A stretch of 64,000 bases of DNA from a virus: the IMG/VR virus record IMGVR_UViG_3300020470_001313, positions 86,608 through 150,607 of that record, one strand, 5' to 3'. The position numbers and the translations under genes were made by a program. Shown here piece after piece: positions 35,301 to 38,102 of this stretch; positions within the stretch are counted from its first letter, which is position 1, and every line of letters starts with the position of its first letter. The notes beneath the pieces are model-generated. The model had not been told where the DNA came from, made no database searches, and was given only the letters and a program-made list of their open reading frames with translations.

Positions 35301-36109
35301 CTAACAACAGAATAGTCAATATAAGGAATAAGCAGTTTATCACCAATAATAACGTTCAAATATACCGTTAAAACTGGAGTATAACTAACTTCTGACTTTT
35401 CTAGGTCAAATTCAGTCTTAGAACTGTTAAATTGACTAGAAATTGGGTCTAAAACCTGTACAGAATCCTGTAAAAATCCTTTTAAGTAGAAAATCGCAGT
35501 TTCTTCTACAGAGTCGGAAGGGTTAGGTGATCTTGGAGGATCTTGGAATACTATGTCTGTTCCACTAATAGTGAAATCTACTGTTGGAATTAGATACTTA
35601 CCAAATAATCTTACTACAATATGATCAGCACTTGGAGGTGCAATTGGAGCATTTTCTGAAGCTAACGGAAATGACCTCTGAACACCGTTAAAAGTCAAAT
35701 ATGGACTCTGTAACTCAATCCACTTTTCCCTGAACTCTGGATAGGATACACCGTCTGTTAAAGAGATTTCTGGTGATTTATCTGCCCTTTCATAGTAAAT
35801 AATCTCATCATTTACCAAGAGCGAACCATTACTCTCAGCAAAATCATCAACACTCTCTACAGTTATAACATCTGCCTTACTAGTAACCTCTTCAAGTAAA
35901 GATGTTTCACTTTGAATTAGGTTAAAGTCATACTCGTCTATATTCAGGTAATCCCTGAACTCATTTACAATATTTTGGGGTTGACCAGTCTTTTCCTGAC
36001 CCTTATAGTAATATTGTAAGAACTTCTCAAATGCTGGATAATCAGACCTGATAAAATCAGGCAACTGATTAAGGACATTCTGCGATACCTTATTAGTTGT
36101 ACTTGTCAT
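8381..36109 (-). CDS. Giant multidomain baseplate protein (9242 aa) in the gp7 position
   Basis: One uninterrupted frame, roughly 1 MDa. Residues 1-1100 look like the gp7-type wedge proteins of marine T4-like phages: QLPDFIRSDYPAFEKFLQYY at 15-34, and FTEQYLPDIPKIDLN then IRTFYSAKGTPKSIAYLF near 680. Then, in order: GSGYTEPP/GGGGSGA repeats (about 270-650, 1140-1345, 3195-3430); a YHYH-like module (1414-1610); a propeller-like stretch (2017-2404); LamG-like modules (2404-2654, 4294-4494); YPR repeats (4667-6797, 7447-8080) split by a helical block (6804-7444); a carbohydrate-binding-like stretch (8080-8327); and a beta-rich C-terminus. The stop of gp6 is 20 bp upstream. T4 gp7 has 1032 residues and six copies per baseplate. 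The wedge role of the N-terminus is inferred from position and motif; the adhesive role of the rest is inferred from its modules. Confidence 0.82.
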   Translation of the reverse strand: MTSTTNKVSQNVLNQLPDFIRSDYPAFEKFLQYYYKGQEKTGQPQNIVNEFRDYLNIDEYDFNLIQSETSLLEEVTSKADVITVESVDDFAESNGSLLVNDEIIYYERADKSPEISLTDGVSYPEFREKWIELQSPYLTFNGVQRSFPLASENAPIAPPSADHIVVRLFGKYLIPTVDFTISGTDIVFQDPPRSPNPSDSVEETAIFYLKGFLQDSVQVLDPISSQFNSSKTEFDLEKSEVSYTPVLTVYLNVIIGDKLLIPYIDYSVVSDGLKQTLKLKTAPTADERAYIGSIEAPITSFGTGATAVAQIDNVGKLSGIKVKNGGRDYRLTNPPAVTVVTTTSGGGASAESLVNGIKNLTLLDGGAGYSDLQPPIVDIQVPTAAGGVSALAKATVKNGAVTAIELTNSGSNYTFTPRIVFKDPGGGKLSSCTLDANNGVDPASISVLSGGVGYTVPPTVFVDPPTGADPVQAEITAEITDGAVSGFSVVNRGRGYTSPPRIAIIDPGAAQILDVTVDTTGRVVDIELLSGGSGYVDIPSIYIVDNRKDNSGQFIGGTGATAVASIFNGQITDINITNFGTGYSITEPPTIIIQRPPSATASAEVGFGEVTGFKVIESGSAYTKAQFIGCARGVSGLVGYDKDGNAIFENKTYPAVHPVLTSTVKCLDGVFIEKMLSKFTEQYLPDIPKIDLNTININTVIKNIRTFYSAKGTPKSIAYLFKILYGEDVSVSYPKEQIVKPSAATWQVDTILRCVITEGSAANLSDGLIQQFSDNVDPNIKDASALIENFISIKTSELEIFEIVLSEETITGEFTIPYKTKLAEGISTTDSVITVDSTIGWPERNGEILVGNELIRYKEKSLNQFIECTRSVNSVVEDWDSATEVTSNFYVYVNYGQETQVTIKLVGIVKAENTTLTDDGSYYLPGDKLTVSKLGASEDAKLLDTWNYNVKKLVSVTSIEYGGLNNQTATVTCGNPHGLLVGDQVTIYGANPIVYNGTYLVQSRESATVFKYQLPQPGSTIPQGNILISVDLNRGKSDVESVNNVISIYTTNIQNTFFNDDYVYVAASGIPNYKVGPFEGQALIPGNQRKLLRFPRNSQTISTKDAINPGATGSWVNGVSVWSYKSDLKKIFGKVTAISIDSAGSEYDAAAPPNLTLSGGGGTGATGNVVVNGSITAIDLSAAGSGYTEPPLVSIVGGGGSGASATAVVVNKAVSRVLINDGGTGYTSKPEITIVGGGGSGALAEASVRGPIKTVNITSAGSEYTSSPTATLSSGEGAQAQAIVNNGRIISIAVINAGNGYTTPPTVEIYGTGFGAVAKAIIDTDGENAGRVTSITISNRGINYESGTTIIVLSSVGKDAKFTASVQDWNYNLAGPEQKPLQVGNETRGGYIPTTVLDDAQGSVFSGLNNQYGGEYAHLSNPKRLRYVLGDNLIEDANGKLTEATSNITHSPILGWAFDGNPIYGPYGYSDPTDQSSNVRRLEPSYSLKPELVYNEVTNTIPVRTGGPLLPPIDAFGRETVILTDSDDDGIPDSYYGTPPTNTFPAGTFVEDYTYNFGVGDLDRYNGRFGKTPEFPEGVYGYFITIDATEDGNPVFPYIIGPSFNSSVDKWNLAATAVQQNIPTGVIRYRDPYENVDIDVERTPNATADLLTTEDGLELTFDPIWEDADGDQVIDTNYQQNGNRLATRQDDRVFRLTYDQSTIAMAEGQQYVVPAFVTNNAQFAPSTSAITVQVLHNGLGVNTALVRAISNENFHKAFDGTYDQYIGLDFTYDNNGTSQSANITDIEYVGFRATYEITNTETTAEELTDVGSLLEENKLELFDYFPKVRFDSKVDIEVETTTKFEDAAVSSFVVENPGDSYQVNDRLVFDNTDTEGYGISAVVRTIEGKSVSSYSYELIDDVPHGVVECAEPHDLLATDRVLIDYTPNSASELETYKVKVVDGIEKINVTQVGTGYNDDVPISVEIDGVGQHAAITPIIDTGNGTVSEFNIVRSGNGFTSAPKLVISHPQSFKKAEYFLNNTNNLKNSVSNAIFTDDSTKDYYVCGNTLDEFNNRVGFAAKYSQSGDLIWSKTARSEQPSGQDTYCDFSAIYVDITSDTQDVYVTGTTKPNSLNINYNPDVVLMKFNQSSGGANVGIQYQKEIAGISGSTRADIVTAITKVGENKFCIGGYTNTNTSNPYDAFLIVFNENLIIQQKRKIASTDSSEKVTDIKYNPDNGRFYALLEVAPTSNSPQKTFAIAHCEAQQFQLAVHKVTNFTATSYNIWDPRFDIDEFGDFYVSGTAYSGSNSNSIIVTKVTVDDDVVWGKRWTPTGGTTWRNLKAIGGNIDVFGQYNVACNYEVNESTAEYDSYRKQSEVSKIKYDGTLISTNVIKFTRNITGFEINAFISDASGDPVVVGQAFRNEVIGLFNFEQTSETEPVDTTGNITNRQLIGDYYKGSNITSGAPNGKGSTGGLMIDAWDGSAWSDTHLELEPGNNTGIWGFGDSFDINGDWTIEGFYSVDETNDQQDTRLGAVGSTHHILFGVGHGNEPGITVMLNRSNKRLEMFASATTQRTAGAISSVDNVLINNVGYVHVALTKAGNVYTLYANGIQVGTGTLPGNSNIATTAKIYMGNSPNWTGAATGVAVTTAGSFNVDGFKITDRVIQVIVPSTTADFNTYLQKYTYAVDCGLILKTDKNVDTSRQGDFTGTNTKWQFNTAAYTYSNVTDQVINSGSLTLAGEGLQVLDYNDVNSTLVLDSLTISSTTDVWSTRTATIPAIGGRKVKATPETWGKFYIQTVDAIQADNILKFTFNQPATFNVGSQLQQKNAGGQVIGTATIVETDDTGVYVASYGNATDWVGWEDTGEIVSTGTEVNEIPSQTFANQDFDATAGQGTFIFNIPGGLSARFKDYNINDYTVRIDATAPAGSPYIVGSVITPTSDTVSWNADKTELTIGASPNQLTAVTQITLITNLEKIIVLDDAANTDKIYFTTAEAHRHSVGDNLLISGNDLDEFNGSFNVTNVLSTRSFIVGLRGTAVGLPVAASLIDIYAKHPVLKMYYQHKYKFMLGDESLQGYFMSFSKDNLFKLEYSFNSITRVGTPGYQVGNQPEPYVQISINNDVTNISYYFDPSRTGDTSPVDDSTYMDVVTTPYHGNFVIYSTSGGTITTGDTIFKFPLTSEPEGTAQASLVKYTTFSEKAVGPIGDIRLVNGGGFYKKLPVISNIVSNRKIERVAITEPGTEYAVGEYTGVPIAGDGEGGKVNITVADGEDEDGNNIPGQISEVIVTDPGKNYTTATIDIESITGILGAGLTGSGAELDVVIPPNGSGASVFVKADKIGKIKKLKNNNFGFDYTHDYTLRPEITFPVNVQLTSTNILDSITVTDPGSGYATPPAVIIAGGGGTGATAEASIKNGRIDAIEVKDPGAGYSSQPDVTLKSSFNYVVNLDLNLLQFSFPHGIVNGSAVTLTANDDGSGDDPELPISSFGRLNANTTYYAISGITNSLENDQLRLAITKDNAAIGDYISYTNAGTGRQVVLTDSFGGAATANVVTGRFLAGELLYQGDSLETATATGYVSENDGWQIGPRILKIVDYTGTFSKNQIVTGTISKASGTIDNFSIAKGVLEVGAITTTPGRFVDDVGKPSEIIQKIQDSYFYQDFSYSVKAPVSISDWRDILITNVHPAGFKVFGELGLVEKSTIENKETAFELTKSVNLAESAIVPNLQNFTLVEPVYTEFDNTEVRFRQKNLTSSEQILTSTVQKINDISDQFDGEKISFPLTVQNINQDGNVVTEPVIASANQLLISLNGIVQSPGDAFTVQGSNIVFSSPPQPPANVQYSNATLEFKTIHRANLSTISGIFPLIGGTIRGIVTDYEAIVVATGLTSVDFYYKTTAGQPFQTDDPSTTLTYEGEAITSSATGFTANVDSITTLTNTNLFQFKEDIENLRGDNAKIERVNLEGDNGQVLTTVPAGLSASGNTFDVASGYALAKVTLTTAGTGYIDNIDGVTTTGGSGTGMTVEVEADGSGVITSVKIKERGTGYSLGDVVTISGGGNQDATVTIVANAGGVYQIDSERFEVSSIIGNTVTANRGVDGTTVVGHQTDSNVFGTTIEIGDTVLLSKTAGTYQSTAGLFDIVIGDIIIGQQSAIVAEVVGISAYRDPVTNEPNNQVIISEGSTFQGLVFNRITNINFQNVVLDNISQTQLQLTDINDVNAEFNSKFPNSEVVSNLILEYNNAAGTFTVDEDIRNHIVNYSNISGDLIDGETVRLYKLAYDEPKVTPDGLILSGDIIRSENGTAQVIGTNYARKYLYLGKVARRSTDLHVPVAQSGAINATLQKKFGSASLYLNGSAYVSVPTSTEFGFGNGEWTVECWFYAASVTGTQHLIDFRTQASEASPCIRLDGTGLEFHVSGADVITGGTVTQNTWHHVAVSRDGNNHRMFLDGTQVGSTWTNATDYGTTKPIKIGADHAAANQFQGYVDELRVSNNKRYTTNFTVATYMHQGDANTLLLVHFDGANLSTTFQDWSGVPTWNEGDQFLTGDTTFRFFDASTEILNNVELIANEAIYQTDKEFVKLHIPHPDTEVPITYGKEFYNVIQSNLDFIAAEAYDRISPEPPPGTGPIDCKDDVKDIIRNISYNLTYGYNNKTYDAAKLYVNNAKLDHLKGKESFSIRVFNEARDITKRVINNSPVLQYNGFKASDATYEPVSGDLTVDIGKSHNFIVNSTRSNGSACVTANSLKFTCAMDGNKSEHTYPRLEDQAYLRKNPVKEVGITSHTIDNATYDPETGILQLWVPGHKFVDGNSVQILGKSLVFTCDQDDHHTDHNYPRTTDPWNGRWLKISNSNPDSFEVNVGKSLSYTFTPTDGTYDPTTGDMVLDIGTHSLAAGQTIKIQPNSLVWTCALDSNATEHTYPRTAIDTHQAASGSTYAPLTGVLDVTTAATHGMQVGDWIKFDEGAITFNCTMDGGSSNKAYPRQTDPTYDKWLQVESIPSTTRFTVNVGKSPAVNYTPTDASYNPTTGIMELTIGTHGMVVGDAIKLAQDSLTFTCDYNNDNHSTTKTYPRSNGNDSVTYNTSIAITAVGDAVLTPTFADYNPTTGHMTLTIKDHPIQNGDKIKIANNALSFTCDHDNHDTVHSYPRATDEASGKWLSVFNRTPDTVTVQILPAVPSTNTTAHTFVSCTAGCVTGKDMTISMQVLPSAPSTDQTEHRFVSASAGAVETGGNYTHTFVSGTANGIKQKRDKVYDTSIPIKYEGTPYTAAQSDTDYEPTTGVLTIGQTGHNFTVGEYVKIVDESLTFQCNTDSYGSNHLYPRPTDPASGQWLRINAVATNSFDVQIGKSSDTSNHNCTAVATNGIIRRDSKITVNVGVSSNTSAHTFVRADNNCIETGTGENVEGFSVSGASYTPASGVLELTIGDHDFSVGEYVKIANNSLNFVCNHNSDNYITNKSYPRTTDPAYNKFLKITDIGTNSKTATGATYEPTTGLLTITSAAHGFVSGQRIKIVDSSIVFTCLAGGGTHAYPRSTDPISGKWITVTVVDADTFKCNVGVSSNTTTHSFDSAVANGIQYQSGTIQVNALQGTTPTNTSTHQFVNANNQYTPTDADYDPATGWMTLTLADHTFASGEYIKVADAGLVFTCATDDNKTQHSYPRETDPFSGKWMKIGKVTTDTFAINVGPTSNNTVHTFVSAVFNCLTRAVVYNGGAYNHVFKSHAPHGLLGQDGNITFNVGSSPEVGHDVSAATYTPADGNLVLNIGKHNMNVGNGIKIDTDSLTFQCNMDSQNTNKTYPRATDPVHNTTIPITAVGQTQHTVVAGNHAFVSALSGGIRDASATGNTYTVTGAVYTAETGNLVLTVGADGTDSLAASDEVQMKVSSLTMTCDLDNNATNHAYPRATDPIFTTLGTGTADATWSRVIPITKSGNDITMNVGIGTAGTRYNPETGVLTLDIQNHGWSGPTNLTGASGTTYDPATGELSVTTTAVHGLANGARVRFEEGAFTFSCAMGSGNKTYPRKSDPTFGEWLDVDVDSTTVFKVNVGKSPLKDFHVAHADYDHLTGDLVLEIGNHDLKVGTAIKLAKESLVFTCSNDGYATTHKYPRTTDPAYNAALNIKGVTATTITINVNVGSSGNQFAHKFVPAVGLTPSAATYNPGNGTLQMTINGHGLESTGRIKIAEDALQFTCDMDHHETVHSYPRSTDPVANKWLDVTVVDANTITVPVGQTPIVNHDVTNAVYTPNTGEMVLTVGHNHGIKKGQGIKIAANSLSFKCQQDATAQEPDGVTTHTYPRNTIDTSTVNTASYDPATGHLTLTVPLHGYKYGEKIKIADNSLTFKCAKDGNATNHSYPRGSDYASGRWLPIFDVTSTTFKVQVLDLAPSTNPDTHIFESATNNGISIQRDPYYDRTIYVDDVSRTTITINVGISSNVSAHTWVGGTSSNAVQSGGNYTHTFVNAVNNSILTSVVRTGGNYTHTFQSAAANGIKVAGDQVKLDNDALKFTCKLDNDTTYHSYPRPKDPSASQWIPIENLTTHTFDIQIGKSPDTSIHTFNSCVGNALKKQTGEITVNVGASPQVLYDVAGATYNFTSGDLVLNIGAHDLIEAQSIKLADSSLTFQCTYGGSPVQVAYPRGTGSGYVGGTPAGADYAWQRALPITAVGKNQHTVTGATYTASTGILKLTIANHGFTDQDKVRILDNSLTFTCNKDLHQTLHTYPRGNDPISNKWMAISNITDNTFDVQVGQTTIGDFEHIFISATSNGLETQTGTITVDVKPITSVGSPTAHTFIGATAGAVIAGGNYTHTFQSATAGAVKTGGGYAHTFVSSEDNAITSHGEIQQTNSNIPFVYGGYPEANARLDALMKIVTDTLSDPGANRTLEYPSSVNFIQRTHPSFSKCVRDAKEWVKAICYDLRNEGNSKSWDTALYYVDRSDTNNITINHISGEEGETVWAIAKVRDFMINVMRGDAISITGDHGYEQVIDTTITRDTANPYCQDVASAITTYTGIISDTIDKANSLTPSDHLGTVTRTAPTSETGGGVVDAYVTSEWTCDKEFPDDDLFVSNQLNPDALNRYKDAANLIRANATVIVDETAGDMLARYPDLVQDMPRNAGGASGLGTIRCKTDLGLILDAIAEDLEFGGNANTVTAFRYYLGSDGEILHIRLQLLQSLYAHERLAFYAKAAIDGTLVANYSTNVIIPPAGITVDGGGCANVKASIDTLVNLMNSTLSPTGDRFADAADLMIFNKEYIAIEAVGLMQEKFSYIDAGSNTIRVFDYPGGDTDGKNKCIRDMTLIVDSIASDLLVGGNYSSVEAAKKFLDTSNNIVQVEDQLAQTAEAIQRTGFLCKKAVNNLLQSTGAGQLTPEHYVGRFSDQNINPAVTDLTITDSQDDGYNTDYTAQDCANVQSAIDTLIETIIEILVPAGKQGREAALQILVGDEYFEEEIRSSTIADWGGVWEEAEETAFLKQVKDDAIYDLLSTSDLIGTPYTPTAVSYTPSTGKLVLTIPGHGMTPYTKHTPTGAAFTPATGAMVITLSGHGFKNGDKIKIDDNSLTFKCALDNSVTKTYPRSSDPASGRWLTIAAVTTNTFEVNVGISSNTSAHTFQTALSDCLQKQNDVIQIKPNSLTFTCAMDDDSSYHSYPRPTDPFYKKDIAVEAVTTNTVTVDVGKSTAGTYTPTAADYNHITGDMELTVGSLDVSNATYNPTSGDMELTVGNNHGLTTDDTIGLKPESITFTCAAATGTHTFVTGTTNGLTFDVGGTLSQKTAAAGTTYDPATGLLVVEIGSHSYTTSDTVEIADQAVIFTCDADNHATQHPYPRSSDPASGQTLPIDAVTATTVTIDVGQSTQTQSAYPRLTGSRAVGGIDYAAKNRLAITATSSTTITVNVNDPNGGAISVPVAHTYASSLPGAVMTGHRLLAGTSIRLAPNSLTFTCTQGAGNQTYPRTTDPYYNKSINIKSVGTDNVDDPDDATYNPNNGILTLNINNHGISAGDLIKLDDGAITFKCALDNEISVHAYPRATDPKSQKWLEPTIINNDSFSINIGASPDTSTHTYVTCKPNGIKKQDGTIIINVGVAASADQYPHTFVAGQAAAINAIQTGGDFTHTFTSADEGCIEGPVSTANLNNTAALQNIRLITSPVSSETQSDNIWPSGQRETFDAGGWTVSGGTISNDIGVAPDGTSTADKYIPGVNTDPKVIERTFNLPTFDTFDSATLTFDDTNNNFDEGSSLSYQEYTFSCFVKQDEYYKFRHSISWSATDQAEFTWDAVTGAIGPSLFINGNVVVGDGSPSNDMKGTFWGVKPYGFGWFRPFITIRVPFGISSITMKEYMLNNTGTLAGGGSQGDGTSGSFIWGAKLNKGFLDIYQSEAGEKFYISDEFNIKNYILDKFEDFVEEQLNNNLTNPAPDSGTIPAYKPELNIYYDTPEVMFRIKNTIRLYKSQLVDDSFYEQQTGFVGVTLPVVTYVAGGSRNIPVGLGQKLVGSDHFYGIGSDSYAEIEKVTSNEARIAKIFKRFSFKADQVTLGSGNADFALGEIVQITGNAAITGVVYATSSDDNFRYMDVVISAGTFTQYLGITGQTSGAALAGGTNLVGSITNLTNAGANANRTQGSYDGIAATGGNGSNATFNVTVDDQGAANITIANGGTGYGVSDVLTLPDALLGNGGAPNITFEVGTLTNAGIQTIVDRFQVINLVNEMKPGYSFKGYSSGAKADIVSFNKNEGAVLDNTGGKLTLDTESVIGSFEENSIVYPDATRIYLDVTKHPSIAANIATGDKVVATGYTRLGVTLTGPNATLDFTVGQYVYQANNNQSIIEGGAYGIVTGWDDSNNYLYVSPIGSSAFANGQYIGQYQLGETSSPIIYGQVSTTVNATTTAYGTVSRIDEIGLTNRVYLSDVVGTFTGNDTIISDDGYKAASSEKIDVVGRTSRWFVGFDGTQTQFKLTEQNGTPYFPDPEGHMMIFVNGILQPPGAAGSYTAFSDIIQFNEAPTIGSSFTGFYVGKMRQLDDISFEFDSLRSSFNLKRDGTFYSIALTEGVQATESIIADNNIIISLNGVIQQPGIGFELVGSRVVFKETPRVGSTFVGFAYIGSDADVTQSEVVPPIEAGDLLDIQGETEDREVAVIESSNTLVTFEYIGSVFGRDAQGNATIVKNRIDSVQVTNPGSGFSARPVIRVDSASGFDGAVKALVGVSRVDTTAPGSGYNYPGVTITQVVADDWTAPDLSAYGEEALYKEEIVDSDVINVTPENLANVDSGDIPGQGSSPAGTGTTLGVFAVTSIWSSTP
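11130..11870 (-). other. Giant-protein segment: carbohydrate-binding-module-like region
   Basis: Residues about 8080-8327. The stretch includes GGWTVSGGTISNDIGVAPDG followed by TADKYIPG, then YTFSCFVKQDE and a Trp/Phe-rich beta stretch (GVKPYGFGWFRPF). This resembles the beta-sandwich carbohydrate-binding folds found in phage tail proteins. It sits directly after the last YPR repeat. Resemblance is by motif only, so confidence is modest. Confidence 0.45.
11870..13770 (-). repeat. YPR protein-repeat block 2 (6 modules) within the giant gene
   Basis: Residues about 7447-8080. Six copies of the core are visible: YPRSSDPASGRW, YPRPTDPFYKK, YPRSSDPASGQ, YPRLTGSRAV, YPRTTDPYYNK and YPRATDPKSQKW. 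One further unit keeps TPTSGDMELTVGNNHGL and FTCA but has lost YPR. Each full unit runs [YN]P.[TS]G.[ML].[LI]T[IV]..HG, then IK...LTFTC, then YPR..DP, then F.[VI]N[VI]G.S. Copies are diverged at the DNA level. Confidence 0.85.
13780..15700 (-). other. Helical block interrupting the YPR repeats
   Basis: Residues about 6804-7444. Predicted largely alpha-helical from composition (Ala/Leu/Ile/Asp-rich, long runs without Gly/Pro), in contrast with the beta repeats on both sides. A submodule recurs: CVRDAKEWVKAICYDLRNEG, CKTDLGLILDAIAEDLEFGG and CIRDMTLIVDSIASDLLVGG. A fourth copy lies outside the block at 22120-22480. Confidence 0.6.
15720..22110 (-). repeat. YPR protein-repeat block 1 (20 modules) within the giant gene
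   Basis: Residues about 4667-6797. I count 20 YPR cores, from TYPRLEDQ to TYPRGNDPISNKW, about 107 residues apart on average. A unit reads: a YDP.TG.L.LTI..H opening; a G..IKI...SLTFTC.{1,3}D segment with one Cys; H.YPR..DP...KWL.I; T..TF.VNVG.S; and an optional HTF.SA..NGI tail that can itself be repeated two or three times. Spacing varies because the tails differ in number. Recurrent DNA stretches such as ggatcagttgttcttggata make the block a likely recombination substrate. Confidence 0.88.
22120..22480 (-). other. Isolated helical module of the giant protein
   Basis: Residues about 4544-4664, directly before the first YPR module. It contains CKDDVKDIIRNISYNLTYGY, the same Cys-x-x-Asp helix motif found three times in the block at 13780-15700. 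This suggests the helical and YPR modules belong together. Confidence 0.5.
22630..23230 (-). other. LamG/concanavalin-like module 2 of the giant protein
   Basis: Residues about 4294-4494. Hallmarks of a laminin-G-like jelly roll: FGSASLYLNGSAYVSVPTS, GEWTVECWFYAAS, NTWHHVAVSRDGNNHRMFLDG, and YVDELRVSNNKRYT. Such domains commonly bind glycans on phage tail proteins. Confidence 0.75.
28150..28900 (-). other. LamG/concanavalin-like module 1 of the giant protein
   Basis: Residues about 2404-2654. Contains GDWTIEGFYSVDE, GYVHVALTKAGNVYTLYANG and VDGFKITDRV, in the order expected for a LamG-like beta-sandwich. It follows directly after the propeller-like stretch. Confidence 0.68.
28900..30060 (-). 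other. Beta-propeller-like stretch of the giant protein
   Basis: Residues about 2017-2404. Recurrent blade-like units of the SBBP kind: DYYVCGNTLDEFNN.VGFAAKY, DVYVTGTTKP, KFCIGGYTNT and DFYVSGTAYSGS, each followed by a strand describing a K.[NTD] turn and a W. About five units are visible. A propeller fold is an inference. Confidence 0.5.
31280..31870 (-). other. YHYH-like module of the giant protein, degenerate motif, with acidic Ca-site-like insert
   Basis: Residues about 1414-1610. It retains HSPILGWAFDGNPIYGPYGY, FPAGTFVEDYTYN, DLDRYNGRFGKTPEFPEG and FPYIIGPSF, so it is homologous to the two downstream YHYH proteins, but it lacks YHYH. Between its halves lies an insert with DSDDDGIPD (about residue 1529), a thrombospondin type-3-like acidic loop. 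Confidence 0.7.
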
Positions 36110-36128
36110 TGATTATTTTGGTTCAGGC

Positions 36129-38102
36129 TCAGAAACACGCCATATTATTGAGGTCACCAGCGTTATCAATAGTAACTGGGGTAACCACAGCAGGGACTAC
36201 GGCATACTGCTCAGGGTTAAGATTATTTAGCGGAATTGTAGCAGGTGGAAGGGTTCCAATCGGTACAACCGTGATATCAGGTGTCGGAAGTGAAATAATA
36301 GTACCAGGGGTATCTGGTCTTACTTCCGATGGGTTTTGTGGAATAACTTGAACTGGTAATTTACCGCCACCAGGAGGATTATCTATAGCAACAGGTCCGA
36401 AACAAACCTTTCCTGTCAGATAATTAATGCTTCCAGCAGCATTATTGGTATAAATCTTGCTTGAACCACTATTATAGTAAGTTCTCAAATTACCAAATCC
36501 ATCATCTTCAAAATATTGAACTACAGTTGGTCTATCTGTAGTAATAAATTCTCCAGATCTAATGATTGGTTCTTTATAACAAGTAGAACCGCTACCACCA
36601 GTTCCATCACCACTATCATTAGAAGGATTTGAATCATACAATGGTTGTCCAAAGTCAATACAGTAAGTGTCAACTGCACTGGTATTGGCATTCATTATCA
36701 TATAACGCATCAATGTAGTTTGTACAGATGCTGAGTCAATAGAAGAATCTGCTAATCCGATTGCTTTATTGAATTTAGATAATGAGAATGAAGATTCAAA
36801 GTTGTTAATATTCTCCTGAGCAGCATATTGCTCAATAGCACCTAACACAAGAGACTGTAATTCTGAAATACTCTTACTGGTCTTAGTTGGGTCGTAGAGT
36901 ACAAATAAGTTATTGGAGACATAAAGGAATGATGGGTCAATAATGACTGGTTCAATGGATGCCATTGAATATGCCCTTAAATCCTTTGCAATTGACAATT
37001 TTGTCGCATTATTGAGTAAATTTCCCGTTTTTGTCTTAATTGCGACGTAAACTTTACCATAAACAGGTGGATCTAGCTCATCTCCACCAAAAGCAATGAC
37101 ACTTTCGGCATTTGAGTAAACTTTTTTGGTAATAATTGAATAATCTTGTGATGTTACCGCCCTAAGTTGGGTCGTATAGTCCCTAGGAGCAGTGTATTTG
37201 ATAGACTCAATGGATTCAACAGAATCACCAAATTGAGACCTCTCATTGACCGTTAGACCTGTTTCTACGATGCTATCAATTGTTCTACCATACTGGTCTT
37301 CAAGTTCTCCAACAAAATCAAAATCCTGAACGTCATTAGCAGCAGCTTCATGACTCTTGACATAGGAAATGTTAATAACTTCACCATCTTGGAGTTTTCT
37401 TCCAATGACTCCATCACCAAAAATGATCTCATACCTTTGATCTTCAGTTTCACTAAGGAAATAGACCCTAGAGTCTGCTTTAATGTTCGTTACGTCCTCA
37501 CCAAGCACATAAACGTCCTCTTGGGTGGACTGAGCATTAGGTTTAACAGTAATCCTAAGTGTAGAAGTATCAACTTTATCAGTTGGGATCAAATATTTCT
37601 GTTTTTTGAAGGATGACACCGTATATCTATAAGTTAAGATGCTTCCTTCGTAAATTACGGTCTTATTGAACGTTGCAACCCCATTAATGTCAGTAGTAGC
37701 ATTAACATCCTCAAGTACATTGAATGTATATGCTCCACCAGTTGCCGTAATACCTTTTTTTAGTGACACATACTGAGGATAGGCATCATTCAACAATTCT
37801 GTTTGTACAGTGAACGATACACACGCTTTTGCTGCCCTAGAAGACCTTGGAGTATAATTTAGTGTCTTTGCTAAACTTACAACGTTATCCCTGACTGTAG
37901 CGGATGAGAGAAAGGTCTCATTAACCGCCATGTTAGCATTAAATGCTGTATAGTAAGTATTATAAGCAAGAACATCAACCAAATACGACAGAGTAGACCC
38001 CTCAAAGTCATAATCCGTAAACTCATCACGAGTCCTTAGATAATCTTTGATTGAACTCTTAATAGAGTCAAAATCCATTGCTGTAAGGTTATTTGGAATC
38101 AT
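36129..38102 (-). CDS. 6: Baseplate wedge protein gp6-like
   Basis: 657 residues, close to T4 gp6 (660). The N-terminus (LRTRDEFTDYDFEGSTLSYL, VDVLAYNTYYTAFNANMAVN, ETFLSSATVRDNVVSLAKTL) is the strongly conserved gp6 signature of T4-like phages. The middle is the gpJ-like fold region with FGDGVIGRKL near 228 and YGKVYVAIKTK near 349. The C-terminus after about residue 560 is unusual, Pro/Val-rich and glycine-containing, possibly a lineage-specific tail. gp6 joins neighbouring wedges in the inner baseplate ring. The ATG overlaps the gp25 stop (TAATG), and the giant gene starts 20 bp downstream, consistent with co-translation of wedge components. Confidence 0.92.
   Translation of the reverse strand: MIPNNLTAMDFDSIKSSIKDYLRTRDEFTDYDFEGSTLSYLVDVLAYNTYYTAFNANMAVNETFLSSATVRDNVVSLAKTLNYTPRSSRAAKACVSFTVQTELLNDAYPQYVSLKKGITATGGAYTFNVLEDVNATTDINGVATFNKTVIYEGSILTYRYTVSSFKKQKYLIPTDKVDTSTLRITVKPNAQSTQEDVYVLGEDVTNIKADSRVYFLSETEDQRYEIIFGDGVIGRKLQDGEVINISYVKSHEAAANDVQDFDFVGELEDQYGRTIDSIVETGLTVNERSQFGDSVESIESIKYTAPRDYTTQLRAVTSQDYSIITKKVYSNAESVIAFGGDELDPPVYGKVYVAIKTKTGNLLNNATKLSIAKDLRAYSMASIEPVIIDPSFLYVSNNLFVLYDPTKTSKSISELQSLVLGAIEQYAAQENINNFESSFSLSKFNKAIGLADSSIDSASVQTTLMRYMIMNANTSAVDTYCIDFGQPLYDSNPSNDSGDGTGGSGSTCYKEPIIRSGEFITTDRPTVVQYFEDDGFGNLRTYYNSGSSKIYTNNAAGSINYLTGKVCFGPVAIDNPPGGGKLPVQVIPQNPSEVRPDTPGTIISLPTPDITVVPIGTLPPATIPLNNLNPEQYAVVPAVVTPVTIDNAGDLNNMACF

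Noticed and set aside
8381-36109. The 9242-codon frame as an assembly artefact or chimera
   Set aside because: There is no stop or frame shift in 27.7 kb, the repeats are diverged rather than identical copies, and the flanking genes are in the expected baseplate order. I keep the possibility only as a check to make.
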